Positions 42,574-51,941 of a DNA stretch of 64,000 bases are shown piece after piece. The stretch is from Devosia lacusdianchii (GTDB lineage Bacteria; Pseudomonadota; Alphaproteobacteria; Rhizobiales; Devosiaceae), in assembly GCF_022429625.1 (NCBI RefSeq), contig NZ_CP092483.1:2480001-2544000 (forward strand). Direction: 5' to 3'. The number at the start of each line of letters is the position of its first letter. Within the stretch, counting starts at the first letter, position 1. The notes below the pieces were generated by a model that was given only the letters and a program-made list of their open reading frames with translations, searched no databases and was not told where the DNA came from. The translations under genes were made by a program, and so were the position numbers.

Positions 42574-43824
42574 TTACTCGGCTTTCTCTGCCGGCGCTTC
42601 GGGCTTACCGGCGCCGGTCACCCGGTCGAACAGAACCTGCGCGCCGCGAATGGCCGATCTAACCTGCTTGTTGGCTTTGAGCGCAAAGCGTGCGCGCTGA
42701 AACGCCTGGTGCGCCGCCACGATGAGTGCGCCCTGCCGGGTCAGCCCAATATAGTGCTGCTGCAGCGGAGTCTGGACGTTGCACCAGTGCCGCTTTTCGT
42801 CAGTAAAGCCGCTGCCCATGTCGAAGACGCGAATACCATCGTCGAACACGCTCTGCATGACCCGCAGCAGGCATTGCTTGCCCGGTGATCCCTGCTGAAT
42901 GGCCGGATCGTCGCTCATCGAGGAAATAAGGCAGAACATGCGGTCGCCTTGCACGATATTGTAGCGCACCGCGACGATTTCCGCATTGAGCCGCAGGACA
43001 TGCAGCCGCACGTCGACACCTGAATCGGGCTTGACCGCGTCGTGGTAGAAGCTGGTCAACCGATCATGCGCGAACGGGTCGCGGACGCCCATGACTTTGA
43101 AGCGGGCCGAGCGCTGCCGGAACATGGTATCGATCGCGCCGGTTGTGTCGCCACCATTGCGAATGACCTCGAAGGTCACATCACCGAGCGCGCTGAGTCG
43201 ATCGCCCTGCTGCCGGTCGTGCTTGCGCCGCGATTTATTGCGCTGGAGCCGGTCGCATTCCTCCCAATTCGCATATTCGGATCGATACACCTTCTCGACC
43301 GCTACGGTCACGCCCAGTTCGTTGAACAGTCCCGCATGCCCGCCCACTTCGACGGGGATCGCGCGCAGATACACCACGTCGGCCCCTTCAAGGCGGCTCA
43401 GCATCGATTGCCACAGCAGACTGCGCCCGATCGGCTCAAGGGCCGCCAACCGGCCGTAATTCGCAACGGGAGCGTAGCAGCCGACATTGGCGCCGGGGAA
43501 CCAGGTAAACACCGGGACCCCGCGCACCCGCTTACGATGCAGTGCCAATAGCGCCACAGGCACGCCGTCGACGGAGCCGACCACGTAACGCTGATCGGTC
43601 CGCGCAATGCGACGGTTTTCAACCCAGAGGCGAATGAAATCAAAGCTCTGGCCAGGGGACTCGACGCCGCCGGCCTGCAGTCCGCGCCAGATCGACTCGA
43701 CCTCGCGGATATCGTCGGTCACGGCTGCGCTGATTTCACCCAGCACGCGGCCGGCGATCGGCAAGGCCTGCGTGCCCACACCGCTCGCGCTGGAATTCGC
43801 CGGAATTGCCTGAAAAGCCAGCAC
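42574..43824 (-). CDS. GNAT protein of the CelD/BcsL type (Acetyltransf_6)
   Basis: A 416-aa cytoplasmic protein with GTG start. The order IRLWVENRR, VPVALLALHRKRVRGVPVFTW, RNKSRRKHDRQQGDRLSALG, FRQRSARFKVMGV and FDMGSGFTDEKRHWCN matches the CelD-like acetyltransferase family linked to cellulose or exopolysaccharide production. The substrate could be a polymer or an amino-acid precursor. No cellulose synthase genes are adjacent. The last 25 residues are Pro/Ala/Glu-rich. Confidence 0.83.
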   Translation of the reverse strand: MLAFQAIPANSSASGVGTQALPIAGRVLGEISAAVTDDIREVESIWRGLQAGGVESPGQSFDFIRLWVENRRIARTDQRYVVGSVDGVPVALLALHRKRVRGVPVFTWFPGANVGCYAPVANYGRLAALEPIGRSLLWQSMLSRLEGADVVYLRAIPVEVGGHAGLFNELGVTVAVEKVYRSEYANWEECDRLQRNKSRRKHDRQQGDRLSALGDVTFEVIRNGGDTTGAIDTMFRQRSARFKVMGVRDPFAHDRLTSFYHDAVKPDSGVDVRLHVLRLNAEIVAVRYNIVQGDRMFCLISSMSDDPAIQQGSPGKQCLLRVMQSVFDDGIRVFDMGSGFTDEKRHWCNVQTPLQQHYIGLTRQGALIVAAHQAFQRARFALKANKQVRSAIRGAQVLFDRVTGAGKPEAPAEKAE

Positions 43825-43936
43825 CGTGCCTCCCCCTCGCGGACACCTTGCCCGAACCGGGTAAACCGATGTTCAATCTCACGCGAATGCGAGCCCGCGC
43901 GAGCGGAAAGACGAACCACGGTTAACGTGCGCTAAG

Positions 43937-44671
43937 TCAGCCGAAGGTCGCCAAAACCGGAAAAGTTTCGAGAAACCAATAGGATATGCGGGTAAAATTG
44001 CCGGTGAGGAACAACAGACCGGTGACGACGAGCAACACGCCCATCACCTGCTCCACCCGGCGCAGGTGGCGCTTGAAGCCGTTGAAGAAAGCCAGGAACG
44101 GCCCGATCGCGATTCCCGCGAGGAAGAACGGCACACCCAGCCCCAGCGAATAGAGCCCGAGCAACCCTGCCCCCTCCAGCGCGGTCCCCCGACTGGCCGC
44201 GACCGACAGCACCGCCGCCAGCACCGGCCCGATGCAAGGCGTCCAGCCGATGGCGAAAGCCAGTCCAAGCAGAAAGCCGCCCATTGGCCCGCTGGCAACG
44301 CCAGGTCCCTGATGGCGCATTTGCCGATCCAGCAGCCCGATGCGGTAGACGCCGATGAAATGCAGGCCCATGGCGATGATCATGATGCCGGCAATGGGCG
44401 TCAGAATCGGCAGCGCCTGGCGGAAGGCCTGGCCGAATGCCGTGGCCGTCGCACCCAGGGTCACGAAGACGATCGAGAACCCCAGGATGAAGAATAGCGA
44501 GGTAAACGCCACGCGCCGTTGCAACACACCGGCCGTAGTGCCTTCGTCGCGCAGCTGATCGAAGCTCGCGCCGCTCATATAGGTGAGGTAAGGCGGCACC
44601 AGCGGCAGCACGCACGGGGAGAGGAAACTCAGCACGCCTGCGCCGAACACCAATGGCAGAGAAAATTCCAA
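43937..44671 (-). CDS. ccdA: cytochrome c biogenesis protein CcdA
   Basis: A 244-aa, six-helix membrane thiol-disulfide transporter that passes electrons from cytoplasmic thioredoxin to periplasmic thiol proteins for cytochrome c maturation. The two redox cysteines are in FLSPCVLPLVPPYLTYMSG and IGWTPCIGPVLAAVLS. The start is a TTG at 44671; no better start codon fits the conserved N-terminus. The N-terminal and C-terminal domains of full DsbD are absent. Divergent from rpe. Confidence 0.92.
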   Translation of the reverse strand: MEFSLPLVFGAGVLSFLSPCVLPLVPPYLTYMSGASFDQLRDEGTTAGVLQRRVAFTSLFFILGFSIVFVTLGATATAFGQAFRQALPILTPIAGIMIIAMGLHFIGVYRIGLLDRQMRHQGPGVASGPMGGFLLGLAFAIGWTPCIGPVLAAVLSVAASRGTALEGAGLLGLYSLGLGVPFFLAGIAIGPFLAFFNGFKRHLRRVEQVMGVLLVVTGLLFLTGNFTRISYWFLETFPVLATFG

Positions 44672-44830
44672 GAGGCTGACGCTCCTATTGCGACGCCGTT
44701 TCTAGCGCGTCGCGAGGACAAAGCAATGCGCGCGCTGTCGCATCGCCGGTTTGTGATGCCCCACCCTTGCCCGCGCCAGCCTCAAACTATATGGCAGAGA
44801 CGCGCTCCTCCTGTGGCAAGGCAAGCCTTC

Positions 44831-45511
44831 ATGACCACGCGACCCATCCGCATCGCTCCCTCGATTCTGTCGGCCGATTTCAGTCGCCTTGGCGACGAGA
44901 TCGTCGCGCTCGACGCCGCTGGCGCCGACTATTTTCACGTCGATATCATGGACGGCCATTTCGTCCCCAATATCAGCTTCGGCCCCATGGTCATGCAGTC
45001 CATCCGCAAGCTGACCATCAAGCCCTTCGACGTGCACCTGATGATTGCGCCGGTCGATCCCTACATCACCGCCTTTGCCAAGGCCGGTGCCGATAGCATC
45101 ACTGTTCACGCCGAAGCCGGCCCGCATTTGCAGCGTTCGCTGCAAGCCATCAAGGCCGAAGGCAAGCGCACCGGCGTGGCCATCAATCCGGCAACGCCGC
45201 TTGCAGCGGTCGAGAACATTCTCGACGACATCGATCTGCTGCTAGTGATGAGCATCAATCCCGGCTTCGGCGGCCAGGCATTCATTCCCCATGCCATGGA
45301 GAAGATCCGCCAGGCCAACGCACTGATCGGCAATCGTCCGATCGAGCTTGAGGTTGATGGCGGCGTATCTGCCGACAATGCCCGCGAGCTTGCCACCGCT
45401 GGCATCAACGTCTTCGTCGCCGGCACGGCCATCCTCGGCGGCAATGACGCCACCACCTACGCCCCGCGCATCGCCGCCATCCGCCAGGCCGCCAACAGCC
45501 GCAGCGCCTGA
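44831..45511 (+). CDS. rpe: ribulose-phosphate 3-epimerase
   Basis: Interconverts ribulose and xylulose 5-phosphate, linking to gnd in this window. 226 aa from ATG 44831. TIM-barrel motifs: IAPSILSADFSRLGDE, FHVDIMDGHFVPNISFGP (metal His and catalytic Asp), VHLMI, SINPGFGGQ, LEVDGGVSADNA and VAGTAILG. The longer open frame upstream is unconserved. purB follows after 30 nt. Confidence 0.96.
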   Translation: MTTRPIRIAPSILSADFSRLGDEIVALDAAGADYFHVDIMDGHFVPNISFGPMVMQSIRKLTIKPFDVHLMIAPVDPYITAFAKAGADSITVHAEAGPHLQRSLQAIKAEGKRTGVAINPATPLAAVENILDDIDLLLVMSINPGFGGQAFIPHAMEKIRQANALIGNRPIELEVDGGVSADNARELATAGINVFVAGTAILGGNDATTYAPRIAAIRQAANSRSA

Positions 45512-45541
45512 CTCAATTTCTGAACCAGAAAGCCTAAGCCC

Positions 45542-46870
45542 ATGATCCCGCGCTATTCTCGCCCCGAAATGGTCTCCATCTGGTCGGCCGAGACAAGGTT
45601 CGCCATCTGGTTCGAGATCGAAGCGCACGCCACCACCAAGCTGGCGGAGCTCGGCGTGGTGCCCAGGGAATCGGCCCAGAATATCTGGGACGTCATGAAC
45701 GCCCGCAAGGCCGCCACTGGCGATTACGGCTTCGATGTCGCGCGCATCGACGAGATCGAGCGCACCACCAAGCATGACGTCATCGCCTTCCTGACCCACC
45801 TCAGCGAAATCGTCGGTCCTGATGCCCGCTTCGTGCACCAGGGCATGACCAGCTCCGACATTCTCGACACCACGCTGTCGGTACAGATGGCCCGCGCCGC
45901 CGATCTGCTCATCGCCGATGTCGATGCCCTGCTCGCCGCACTCAAGCGCCGTGCCTATGAGCACAAGGACACCATCACCATCGGCCGCAGCCATGGCATC
46001 CATGCCGAGCCGACCACATTCGGCGTCAAGCTGGCCGAGGCCTATGCCGAGTTCAGCCGCAACCGTGCGCGCCTGGTCGCCGCGCGCGCCGAAATCGCAA
46101 CCGCCGCCATTTCCGGCGCCATCGGCTCCTTCGCCAATATCGATCCGCAGGTCGAAGAATACGTCGCCGAGAAACTCGGCCTCGCGATCGAGCCGGTTTC
46201 GACCCAGGTCATCCCGCGCGACCGCCACGCCATGTTCTTCGCCACGCTCGGCGTCGTCGCCAGTTCCATCGAGCGCGTCGCCATCGAGATTCGCCATTTG
46301 CAGCGCACCGAAGTGCTGGAAGCCGAGGAGTTCTTCTCTCCGGGCCAGAAGGGTTCTTCGGCCATGCCGCATAAGCGCAATCCGGTGCTGACCGAAAACC
46401 TCACCGGCCTCGCCCGCCTGGTGCGCGGCATGGTGACCCCTGCCCTCGAGAACGTCGCCCTCTGGCACGAACGCGATATCTCGCACTCCTCGGTCGAACG
46501 CATGATCGGCCCCGATGCGACGGTCACCCTCGACTTCGCGCTGGCCCGCCTCACCGGCGTTATCGACAAGCTCGTCGTCTACCCCGAAAACATGCGCAAG
46601 AACCTCGACCTGCTCGGCGGCCTCCACAATTCGCAGCGCATGTTGCTGGCCCTGACTCAGGCCGGCTACAGCCGCGAGGACAGCTACGCCGCCGTGCAGC
46701 GCAACGCCATGAAGGTTTGGGAAATGCGCGGCGATCGCACCGGCCAGTTCGCAGTCAACCTCAAGGCCGACCCGCAAGTGACTCTGCCTGACGAACAAAT
46801 CGACGCCATGTTCGACGACGCCTACCACCTCAAGCATGTCGATACGATCTTCAAGCGGGTCTTTGGATGA
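45542..46870 (+). CDS. purB: adenylosuccinate lyase
   Basis: Acts twice in purine synthesis: on SAICAR and on adenylosuccinate. 442 aa. The fumarase/aspartase superfamily signature GSSAMPHKRNP is present, with the second-block TSSDILDTTLS and the catalytic His in GRSHGIHAEPTTFG. Length is that of the short bacterial form. Three small genes follow with 4-nt overlaps each (ATGA), giving a tight operon. Confidence 0.96.
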   Translation: MIPRYSRPEMVSIWSAETRFAIWFEIEAHATTKLAELGVVPRESAQNIWDVMNARKAATGDYGFDVARIDEIERTTKHDVIAFLTHLSEIVGPDARFVHQGMTSSDILDTTLSVQMARAADLLIADVDALLAALKRRAYEHKDTITIGRSHGIHAEPTTFGVKLAEAYAEFSRNRARLVAARAEIATAAISGAIGSFANIDPQVEEYVAEKLGLAIEPVSTQVIPRDRHAMFFATLGVVASSIERVAIEIRHLQRTEVLEAEEFFSPGQKGSSAMPHKRNPVLTENLTGLARLVRGMVTPALENVALWHERDISHSSVERMIGPDATVTLDFALARLTGVIDKLVVYPENMRKNLDLLGGLHNSQRMLLALTQAGYSREDSYAAVQRNAMKVWEMRGDRTGQFAVNLKADPQVTLPDEQIDAMFDDAYHLKHVDTIFKRVFG

Positions 46871-47277
46871 GCATCACCTACCAGCGCGAGCAGGACCTTC
46901 CGGTCGCTGACTACATCGCGGTGGTCGGCGAGACGACACTCGGCGCCAATCGCCCGATCGCCAACCCCGAACGCGTGCGGGCGATGATCGATGGCTCAAA
47001 CTTCATCGTTACCGCACGCGATGACTCCGGCCAGGCGGTGGGCTTGGCCCGCTGCATGAGCGACGGCGCGTGGATTTGCTACTGCATGGACCTGGCCGTG
47101 CGCGACAGCCAGCAGGGCAAGGGCATCGGCCGTGGCCTGATCGCCAAGTGCAGGGAAATCCTCGGGCCCAAGCTCGGGTTCATACTGGTCTCAGAGCCCG
47201 CTGCCGAGAGCTTCTATGCCGGTCTCGGCATGGAACAGTATAAGGCGTTCTTTCATCCCCGGACCGACAGCGCATGA
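46867..47277 (+). CDS. GNAT family N-acetyltransferase
   Basis: A 136-aa acetyltransferase overlapping purB by 4 nt. Motif A is VRDSQQGKGIGRGLIAKCREI; the late FYAGLGMEQYKAFFHPR is the usual end. Substrate unknown. It resembles the third gene after it (47822-48238), so the operon holds two GNAT genes around a hydrolase. Confidence 0.88.
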   Translation: MSITYQREQDLPVADYIAVVGETTLGANRPIANPERVRAMIDGSNFIVTARDDSGQAVGLARCMSDGAWICYCMDLAVRDSQQGKGIGRGLIAKCREILGPKLGFILVSEPAAESFYAGLGMEQYKAFFHPRTDSA

Positions 47278-47825
47278 AAATCTCGGAATGCGACATCCTG
47301 ATCCTGCCCGGCCTCGGCAATTCCAGCCCGGGCCATTGGCAGTTGCGCTGGGCCGAGCGCATGGCCAGTGCTGCCGTGGTCGAACAGGCCGATTGGGACG
47401 AACCCGATCTGGATGACTGGGTCGCCACCATCGATCAGGCCGCGCGCCTCACCACGCGTCCCGTGGTTCTGGTCGCCCACTCACTGGCCGTCATTGCCGT
47501 GGCCCATGCCGGTCCGCGCCTGCCCAACAATGTGCGCGGCGCGTTCCTCGTCTCCCCGCCCGACATCGAGCTGAGTTCGGCCGCGCCCGAGGAGACCTAC
47601 GGCTTCCGGCCGATCCTCCGCGATCCCCTGCCCTTTCCCTCGATGCTGGTCGCCTCGACCAACGATCCACTCTGCACCATCGATCGGGCAGTGGAATTCG
47701 CGACCTGCTGGGGTTCGGATTTCCACCTCGCCGGCGAGGCCGGCCATATCAATGTCGCATCGGGCCACGGCCCCTGGCCGGAGGGCCTTCTGATGTTCAC
47801 TCGCCTCATGCAGCGCCTCAAATGA
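47274..47825 (+). CDS. RBBP9/YdeN-family alpha/beta hydrolase
   Basis: A 183-aa serine hydrolase. The family start is LILPGLGNSSPGHWQLRW; the nucleophile Ser lies in VLVAHSLAVIAVAH; the Asp and His are in STNDPLC and EAGHINVASGHGPWPEG. It overlaps both flanking GNAT genes by 4 nt, implying coupled translation and equal expression. The substrate is unknown for the family in bacteria. Confidence 0.88.
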   Translation: MKISECDILILPGLGNSSPGHWQLRWAERMASAAVVEQADWDEPDLDDWVATIDQAARLTTRPVVLVAHSLAVIAVAHAGPRLPNNVRGAFLVSPPDIELSSAAPEETYGFRPILRDPLPFPSMLVASTNDPLCTIDRAVEFATCWGSDFHLAGEAGHINVASGHGPWPEGLLMFTRLMQRLK

Positions 47826-48238
47826 CACAGAAAGATCATGAACTGATCGTCGGCACACCCACCACCGCCGACTATCGCCGCCTGCGCCAGGTTGCCGGCC
47901 TCAGCGCCAAGTCGCTGGAAGCCGCAGAAGTCGGCCTACCAAACACTTGGTATGCAGTTACCATCCGTCATGCTGGCCAAACCATCGGCATGGGCCGCGT
48001 CATCGGCGACGGCGGCACGGCGTTCCAGATTGTCGATATCGCGGTCGAGCCCGCCCACCAGGGCAAGGGCCTCGGCAAGCGGATCGTTGCCGCACTGGTC
48101 GATCACCTCCGCGCCAACGCGCCTGCCAGCGCCTATGTCAGCCTCATCGCTGACGGCGACGCGCAGCACCTCTACGCCAAATACGGCTTTGCGCCCGTCA
48201 TGCCGGCGTCCGTTGGCATGGGCATGCGCATCGGCTGA
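47822..48238 (+). CDS. GNAT family N-acetyltransferase
   Basis: A 138-aa acetyltransferase, last in the purB operon. Motif A: VEPAHQGKGLGKRIVAALVDHL; the end YVSLIADGDAQHLYAKYGFAPVMPASVGM fits the family. The N-terminal part YRRLRQVAGLSAKSLEAAEVGLPNTWYAVTI (in pieces) resembles a common small GNAT group in alphaproteobacteria. Substrate unknown. Confidence 0.88.
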   Translation: MTQKDHELIVGTPTTADYRRLRQVAGLSAKSLEAAEVGLPNTWYAVTIRHAGQTIGMGRVIGDGGTAFQIVDIAVEPAHQGKGLGKRIVAALVDHLRANAPASAYVSLIADGDAQHLYAKYGFAPVMPASVGMGMRIG

Positions 48239-48390
48239 ACCGGACCTGCGCTAAGCATTGTCGCCAAACCGAAATCCGGCAGAACCCCTTTCCGCCTATA
48301 CTCGACTAATTTGGTAGTTTAGGCCTCGATCCTTGCAGCCGTCGCGTCTACGCTCACTGCATTGCGAGTAGCCAAGAGCCGGAGGCCAAG

Positions 48391-49707
48391 ATGACCGTCA
48401 ATTCCAAGCATCCCGAGACGCAGGGTCTGCACGCCGGCTGGCGCGCTGATCCCACCACCGGCTCGGTTGCCGTGCCGATCTACCAGACGACCTCGTTTCA
48501 GTTCGACGACAGCGAGCACGCCGCCGACCTGTTCGCGCTGCGCAAGCTGGGCAATATCTATACCCGCCTCGGCAACCCGACCACCGATGTGCTGGAAAAG
48601 CGCGTCGCAGCGCTCGAAGGCGGTGTCGCCGCGCTTGCCGTCGCGTCCGGCCAGGCCGCATCGGCCTATGCCGTGCAAAACCTGGCCGTGGTTGGCGACA
48701 ACATCGTCGCCTCGACCGACCTCTATGGCGGCACCTACAACCTGTTCAAGAACACCTTCCGCGAGGCTGGGATCGAAGTCCGCTTCGTCGATCCCTCCGA
48801 TCCGGAAAACTTCCGCCGGGCTACGGACGACAAGACGCGCGCCTACTATGCGGAAACCTTGCCTAACCCCAAGCTGTCGGTGCTGCCCATCGCCGAAGTC
48901 GCGGCGATTGGCCGTGAGTACGGCATCCCGCTGATCGTCGACAACACGGCCGCTCCGCTGACCGCCCGCCCCTTCGAGCACGGCGCCGCTGTCGTCGTGT
49001 ACTCGTCCACCAAGTATCTCGGCGGTCACGGCACCTCGATCGGCGGTCTCATCGTCGATGGCGGCAACTTCGATTGGGCGGCCCATCCGGAGCGCCAGCC
49101 CCGCCTCAACACTCCGGATGAGGCTTACCATGGTGCGATTTGGGTCGAGGCCGCCAAGCCCCTCGGCCCGATCGCCTATATCCTCAAGGCCCGCACCACA
49201 CTGCTCCGAACCCACGGCGCTGCGCTCTCGCCATTCAACGCCTTCCTGACCATCCAGGGCCTCGAAACCCTGGCCTTGCGCGTCGATCGTCATTTCGAGA
49301 ACGCCGCCAAGGTTGCCGCATGGCTCAGCAAGCGCCCGGAAGTCACCTCCGTGACCCATCCGACGCTACAAACCGGCCAGCAACGTGCTAATGCCGACAA
49401 ATATCTCACACGCGGCAAGGGCGCCCTGATCGGCTTCGAACTGGCCAATGGCCGCGAGGCCGGTGCCCGCTTCGTCGATTCCCTGCAGCTGCTCTACCAT
49501 GCCGCAAACATCGGCGACGCGCGCTCGCTGGCGATCCACCCCGCAACCACCACGCATTCGCAGCTCTCACCAGCCGAGCAGCTCTCGGCCGGCGTCACGC
49601 CTGGCTATGTGCGCCTGTCGATCGGCATCGAACATATCGACGATATCCTCGCCGATCTGGACCAGGCACTGAACGCTGCTGGTCAGCGCGACCAGGCCGC
49701 CGAGTAG
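48391..49707 (+). CDS. metY: O-acetylhomoserine aminocarboxypropyltransferase (sulfhydrylase)
   Basis: A PLP enzyme of the Cys/Met metabolism family that makes homocysteine from O-acetylhomoserine and sulfide. 438 aa, the long MetY type. The PLP lysine is Lys208 in VVYSSTKYLGGHGTSIGG; TQGLHAGWRADPTTGSVAVP and YTRLGNPTTDVLEKRVAALEGG are diagnostic. The 150-nt leader shows no riboswitch that I can identify, but it has a possible long-range pairing over the ribosome site. Confidence 0.93.
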   Translation: MTVNSKHPETQGLHAGWRADPTTGSVAVPIYQTTSFQFDDSEHAADLFALRKLGNIYTRLGNPTTDVLEKRVAALEGGVAALAVASGQAASAYAVQNLAVVGDNIVASTDLYGGTYNLFKNTFREAGIEVRFVDPSDPENFRRATDDKTRAYYAETLPNPKLSVLPIAEVAAIGREYGIPLIVDNTAAPLTARPFEHGAAVVVYSSTKYLGGHGTSIGGLIVDGGNFDWAAHPERQPRLNTPDEAYHGAIWVEAAKPLGPIAYILKARTTLLRTHGAALSPFNAFLTIQGLETLALRVDRHFENAAKVAAWLSKRPEVTSVTHPTLQTGQQRANADKYLTRGKGALIGFELANGREAGARFVDSLQLLYHAANIGDARSLAIHPATTTHSQLSPAEQLSAGVTPGYVRLSIGIEHIDDILADLDQALNAAGQRDQAAE

Positions 49708-49714
49708 GCCGCCG

Positions 49715-49734
49715 GGGCCGGCTCCGGCCGGCCC
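49715..49734. terminator. GC-rich hairpin between convergent metY and hypothetical gene
   Basis: GGGCCGG-CTCCGG-CCGGCCC, 7-bp stem, begins 7 nt after the metY stop; TAGTTTA follows. It abuts the stop of the minus-strand gene. The T-run is weak, so termination is plausible rather than certain. Confidence 0.5.
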
Positions 49735-50216
49735 TAGTTTATCCGCCGCACCGTAAACCGGGTCGGCCCTTCGCCACTGCCAGCGGCTGGCCGATAATTG
49801 CAGGTCAGGCTCGACAGCACGGGCCGGTTGGGATCGATGATCAGTCCCAGCAGGCCAAGCAGCAGATTGGGGCGGCACGTCATGGTATCGGCGCTCCAGG
49901 CGACACCGTTGCCGCAGGAGGTGCGGCGGAGCTGGACACTGACCTCGGCGCCACGCCCGGTCCAATCCAGCCGGCCATTGCAGCGCACGCCGCTGCCCGA
50001 CACCGAATAGGTGCCCCGTTGTTGCAGGCAGAACTCGAACCGGTAATGCCCATAGATGCGGTTATTGCTGCGATAGCACCCGGAAACGAGCGCCCCGCCA
50101 GGCAAATCCGGAACGATGACGCGCGTGTCGTTGCTCTGCGCCAGAGCCGCTCCACCGAGCACCATGCCGCTCAGAATGGCGGCGATGAGACCAAAATATC
50201 GAACGAATCCATGCAT
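49734..50216 (-). CDS. secreted hypothetical protein, 160 aa
   Basis: No family recognised. Start ATG 50216 (MHGFVRYFGLIAAILSG); residues 1-26 are a signal peptide ending GGAALAQ. The mature part has seven cysteines (SGCYRSN, FEFCLQQ, VRCNGRL, TSCGNG, MTCRPN, LTCNYRP), many enough for three disulfides, and beta-rich sequence. It is likely a small disulfide-stabilised periplasmic protein. It follows the ATPase-inhibitor gene on the same strand beyond a terminator. Confidence 0.72.
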   Translation of the reverse strand: MHGFVRYFGLIAAILSGMVLGGAALAQSNDTRVIVPDLPGGALVSGCYRSNNRIYGHYRFEFCLQQRGTYSVSGSGVRCNGRLDWTGRGAEVSVQLRRTSCGNGVAWSADTMTCRPNLLLGLLGLIIDPNRPVLSSLTCNYRPAAGSGEGPTRFTVRRIN

Positions 50217-50272
50217 TTGCCTTCTCCCCACAAGTCGGTGAGACGACTATGAACCTCGTGCCGCGCAAAGCA

Positions 50273-50304
50273 AAGGGGAGCCGGTGTTTCCACCAGCTCC
50301 CCTT
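50273..50304 (-). terminator. terminator of the zeta-subunit gene
   Basis: On the minus strand, AAGGGGAGCTGGTG-GAAA-CACCGGCTCCCCTT forms a 14-bp stem with one mismatch, followed by TGCTTTG. It lies about 20 nt after the stop of the DUF1476 gene. Confidence 0.75.
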
Positions 50305-50323
50305 CAGCATTCTATGAAAGCGA

Positions 50324-50647
50324 TCAGCCCTCGGCGGCGATCTGCTCGTTGGCCACCTGCACGAGCTGCAGCATCTTCTGCCGAATCACGTCGTCACCAA
50401 CATTGAGGCCCTTGGCCTTGAGATCGCCGGCAACCTTGCGGAACACGTCCTCGTCGCCCGCTTCCTCGAAATCAGCGGCCACAACATCGGCGGCATAGGC
50501 CTTGGCCTCGTCACCGGTCAGGCTCATCAGCTCGGCGGCCCAGATGCCCACCAGCTTGTTGCGGCGGGCTTCCGCCTTGAACTTCTTTTCGGCGTCGAAG
50601 GCGAACTTGGCTTCCTGGCCCTTCTGCCGATCCTCGAACTGGCTCAT
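50324..50647 (-). CDS. ATP synthase F1 inhibitor, zeta subunit (DUF1476)
   Basis: A 107-aa protein of the family DUF1476, shown in Paracoccus to be the zeta subunit that blocks ATP hydrolysis by F1. It begins SQFEDRQKGQEAKFAFDAEKKFKAEARRNKL (in pieces), where the N-terminal segment is inhibitory, and continues with the four-helix core (LVGIWAAELMSLTGDEAKAYA). It is divergent from purC, a gene order I recall across Hyphomicrobiales. Confidence 0.92.
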   Translation of the reverse strand: MSQFEDRQKGQEAKFAFDAEKKFKAEARRNKLVGIWAAELMSLTGDEAKAYAADVVAADFEEAGDEDVFRKVAGDLKAKGLNVGDDVIRQKMLQLVQVANEQIAAEG

Positions 50648-50859
50648 GCAACTCTCCCACTTGGCTCTCTAATTGCCGCCTCTCCGGCGCTTGCCAACCG
50701 ACATAGGCGGTTCAAGCAGCCAAATCAATTGCCGCGGTCGCGCTGCGACCTTATGCACGGCACGCAAGGCCCCCTCATGCGAAAGAGCTTGCAATTTTGC
50801 CCTGTTCTGGCGCATGAAGCGGCCAAATTCTCCCTCCTTTCAACGGTCCCGGATTCCCA

Positions 50860-51624
50860 ATGAACCGTCGTCGCAAAATCTACGAGGGCAAGGCCAAGAT
50901 CCTCTTCGAAGGTCCTGAGCCGGGCACTCTGGTTCAGTATTTCAAGGACGACACCACGGCCGGTGACGGCGCCCGCCACGAAGTCATCGACGGCAAGGGC
51001 GTCCTGAACAACCGCATTTCCGAGTTCGTGTTCACCAAGCTCAATGGCTTGGGCATCCCGACTCACTTCATTCGTCGCATCAACATGCGTGAGCAGTTGA
51101 TCAAGGAAGTCGAGATCATTCCGCTCGAGATCATCGTCCGCAACTTCGCGGCCGGTTCGCTGGTGAAGCGCCTGGGTCTTGAGCCCGGCACCCAGCTGCC
51201 GCGGTCGATCATCGAGTTCTGCTACAAAGATGACGCTCTGCATGACCCCATGGTCAGCGAAGAGCACATCACCGCCTTCGGCTGGGCCACTCCGGCTGAG
51301 CTCGACGACATCATGAGCCTCGCCATCCGCGTCAACGACTTCCTGACCGGCCTGTTCATGGGCGTCGGCATCCAGCTCGTCGATTTCAAGATCGAATGCG
51401 GACGCCTCTACGAGGGCGACCTCATGCGCATCGTGCTGGCCGACGAGATCAGCCCCGATAGCTGCCGCCTGTGGGACGTCAAGACCCGCAACAAGATGGA
51501 CAAGGACCGCTTCCGCGAGAACCTTGGCGGCCTGATCGAGAACTATCGCGAAGTCGCCCAGCGGCTTGGCATTCTCGTCGAAACCGAAAACGCGCTGACC
51601 ACCGGTCCGCGCCTCGTTCAGTAG
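50860..51624 (+). CDS. purC: phosphoribosylaminoimidazole-succinocarboxamide synthase
   Basis: Joins aspartate to CAIR in purine synthesis. 254 aa. [29 protein letters not shown] [29 protein letters not shown] and [15 protein letters not shown] are the family blocks, with the ATP-binding Lys in KAK. The start is ATG 50860. purS follows after 19 nt. Confidence 0.97.
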   Translation: MNRRRKIYEGKAKILFEGPEPGTLVQYFKDDTTAGDGARHEVIDGKGVLNNRISEFVFTKLNGLGIPTHFIRRINMREQLIKEVEIIPLEIIVRNFAAGSLVKRLGLEPGTQLPRSIIEFCYKDDALHDPMVSEEHITAFGWATPAELDDIMSLAIRVNDFLTGLFMGVGIQLVDFKIECGRLYEGDLMRIVLADEISPDSCRLWDVKTRNKMDKDRFRENLGGLIENYREVAQRLGILVETENALTTGPRLVQ

Positions 51625-51643
51625 CATATCGGGAGCATACCCA

Positions 51644-51886
51644 ATGAAGGCGCGCGTCACGGTCACCCTCAAGGCCGGCGTTCTTGACCCCCAGGGCCAG
51701 GCGATCGAAGGATCGCTCAAGGGCCTGGGCTTTCCGGGTGTTGCATCCGTGCGACAGGGGAAGGTCTTTGACCTTACCCTGGACGGAACCGATGAGGCGG
51801 CGGCTCGTTCCCAGTTGACCAGCATGTGTGAAAAGCTGCTGGCCAATACTGTGATCGAAAACTACGCGATCGAAATCTCAAATTAA
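51644..51886 (+). CDS. purS: phosphoribosylformylglycinamidine synthase subunit PurS
   Basis: An 80-aa subunit that bridges PurQ and PurL in the FGAM synthetase complex. KARVTVTLKAGVLDPQGQAI and LKGLGFPGVASVRQGKVF are standard, ending LLANTVIENYAIEI. In relatives purQ usually follows at once. Here purQ begins at 56756, about 4.9 kb away. Confidence 0.95.
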   Translation: MKARVTVTLKAGVLDPQGQAIEGSLKGLGFPGVASVRQGKVFDLTLDGTDEAAARSQLTSMCEKLLANTVIENYAIEISN

Positions 51887-51941
51887 CGCCTCACGGCTAC
51901 TCTATTCGTCGCGCCGAGAGTTGGCGCAGGACCATTTTGCC

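Noticed and set aside
43919..43935. Further CtrA-like box between the CelD-type and ccdA genes
   Set aside because: TTAACGTGCGCTAAG has only the first half-site; the second differs at two bases and the position is not a clear promoter.
45242..46837. 531-codon minus-strand open frame over rpe and purB
   Set aside because: A by-product of GC-rich codon use; purB on the other strand has full catalytic signatures.
48239..48390. SAM riboswitch upstream of metY
   Set aside because: I could not find the conserved core of SAM-I, SAM-II or SAM/SAH types; only a possible pairing at the ribosome site remains.
50725..51846. 373-codon minus-strand open frame over purC and purS
   Set aside because: Antisense to two well-defined purine genes; no recognisable domain.
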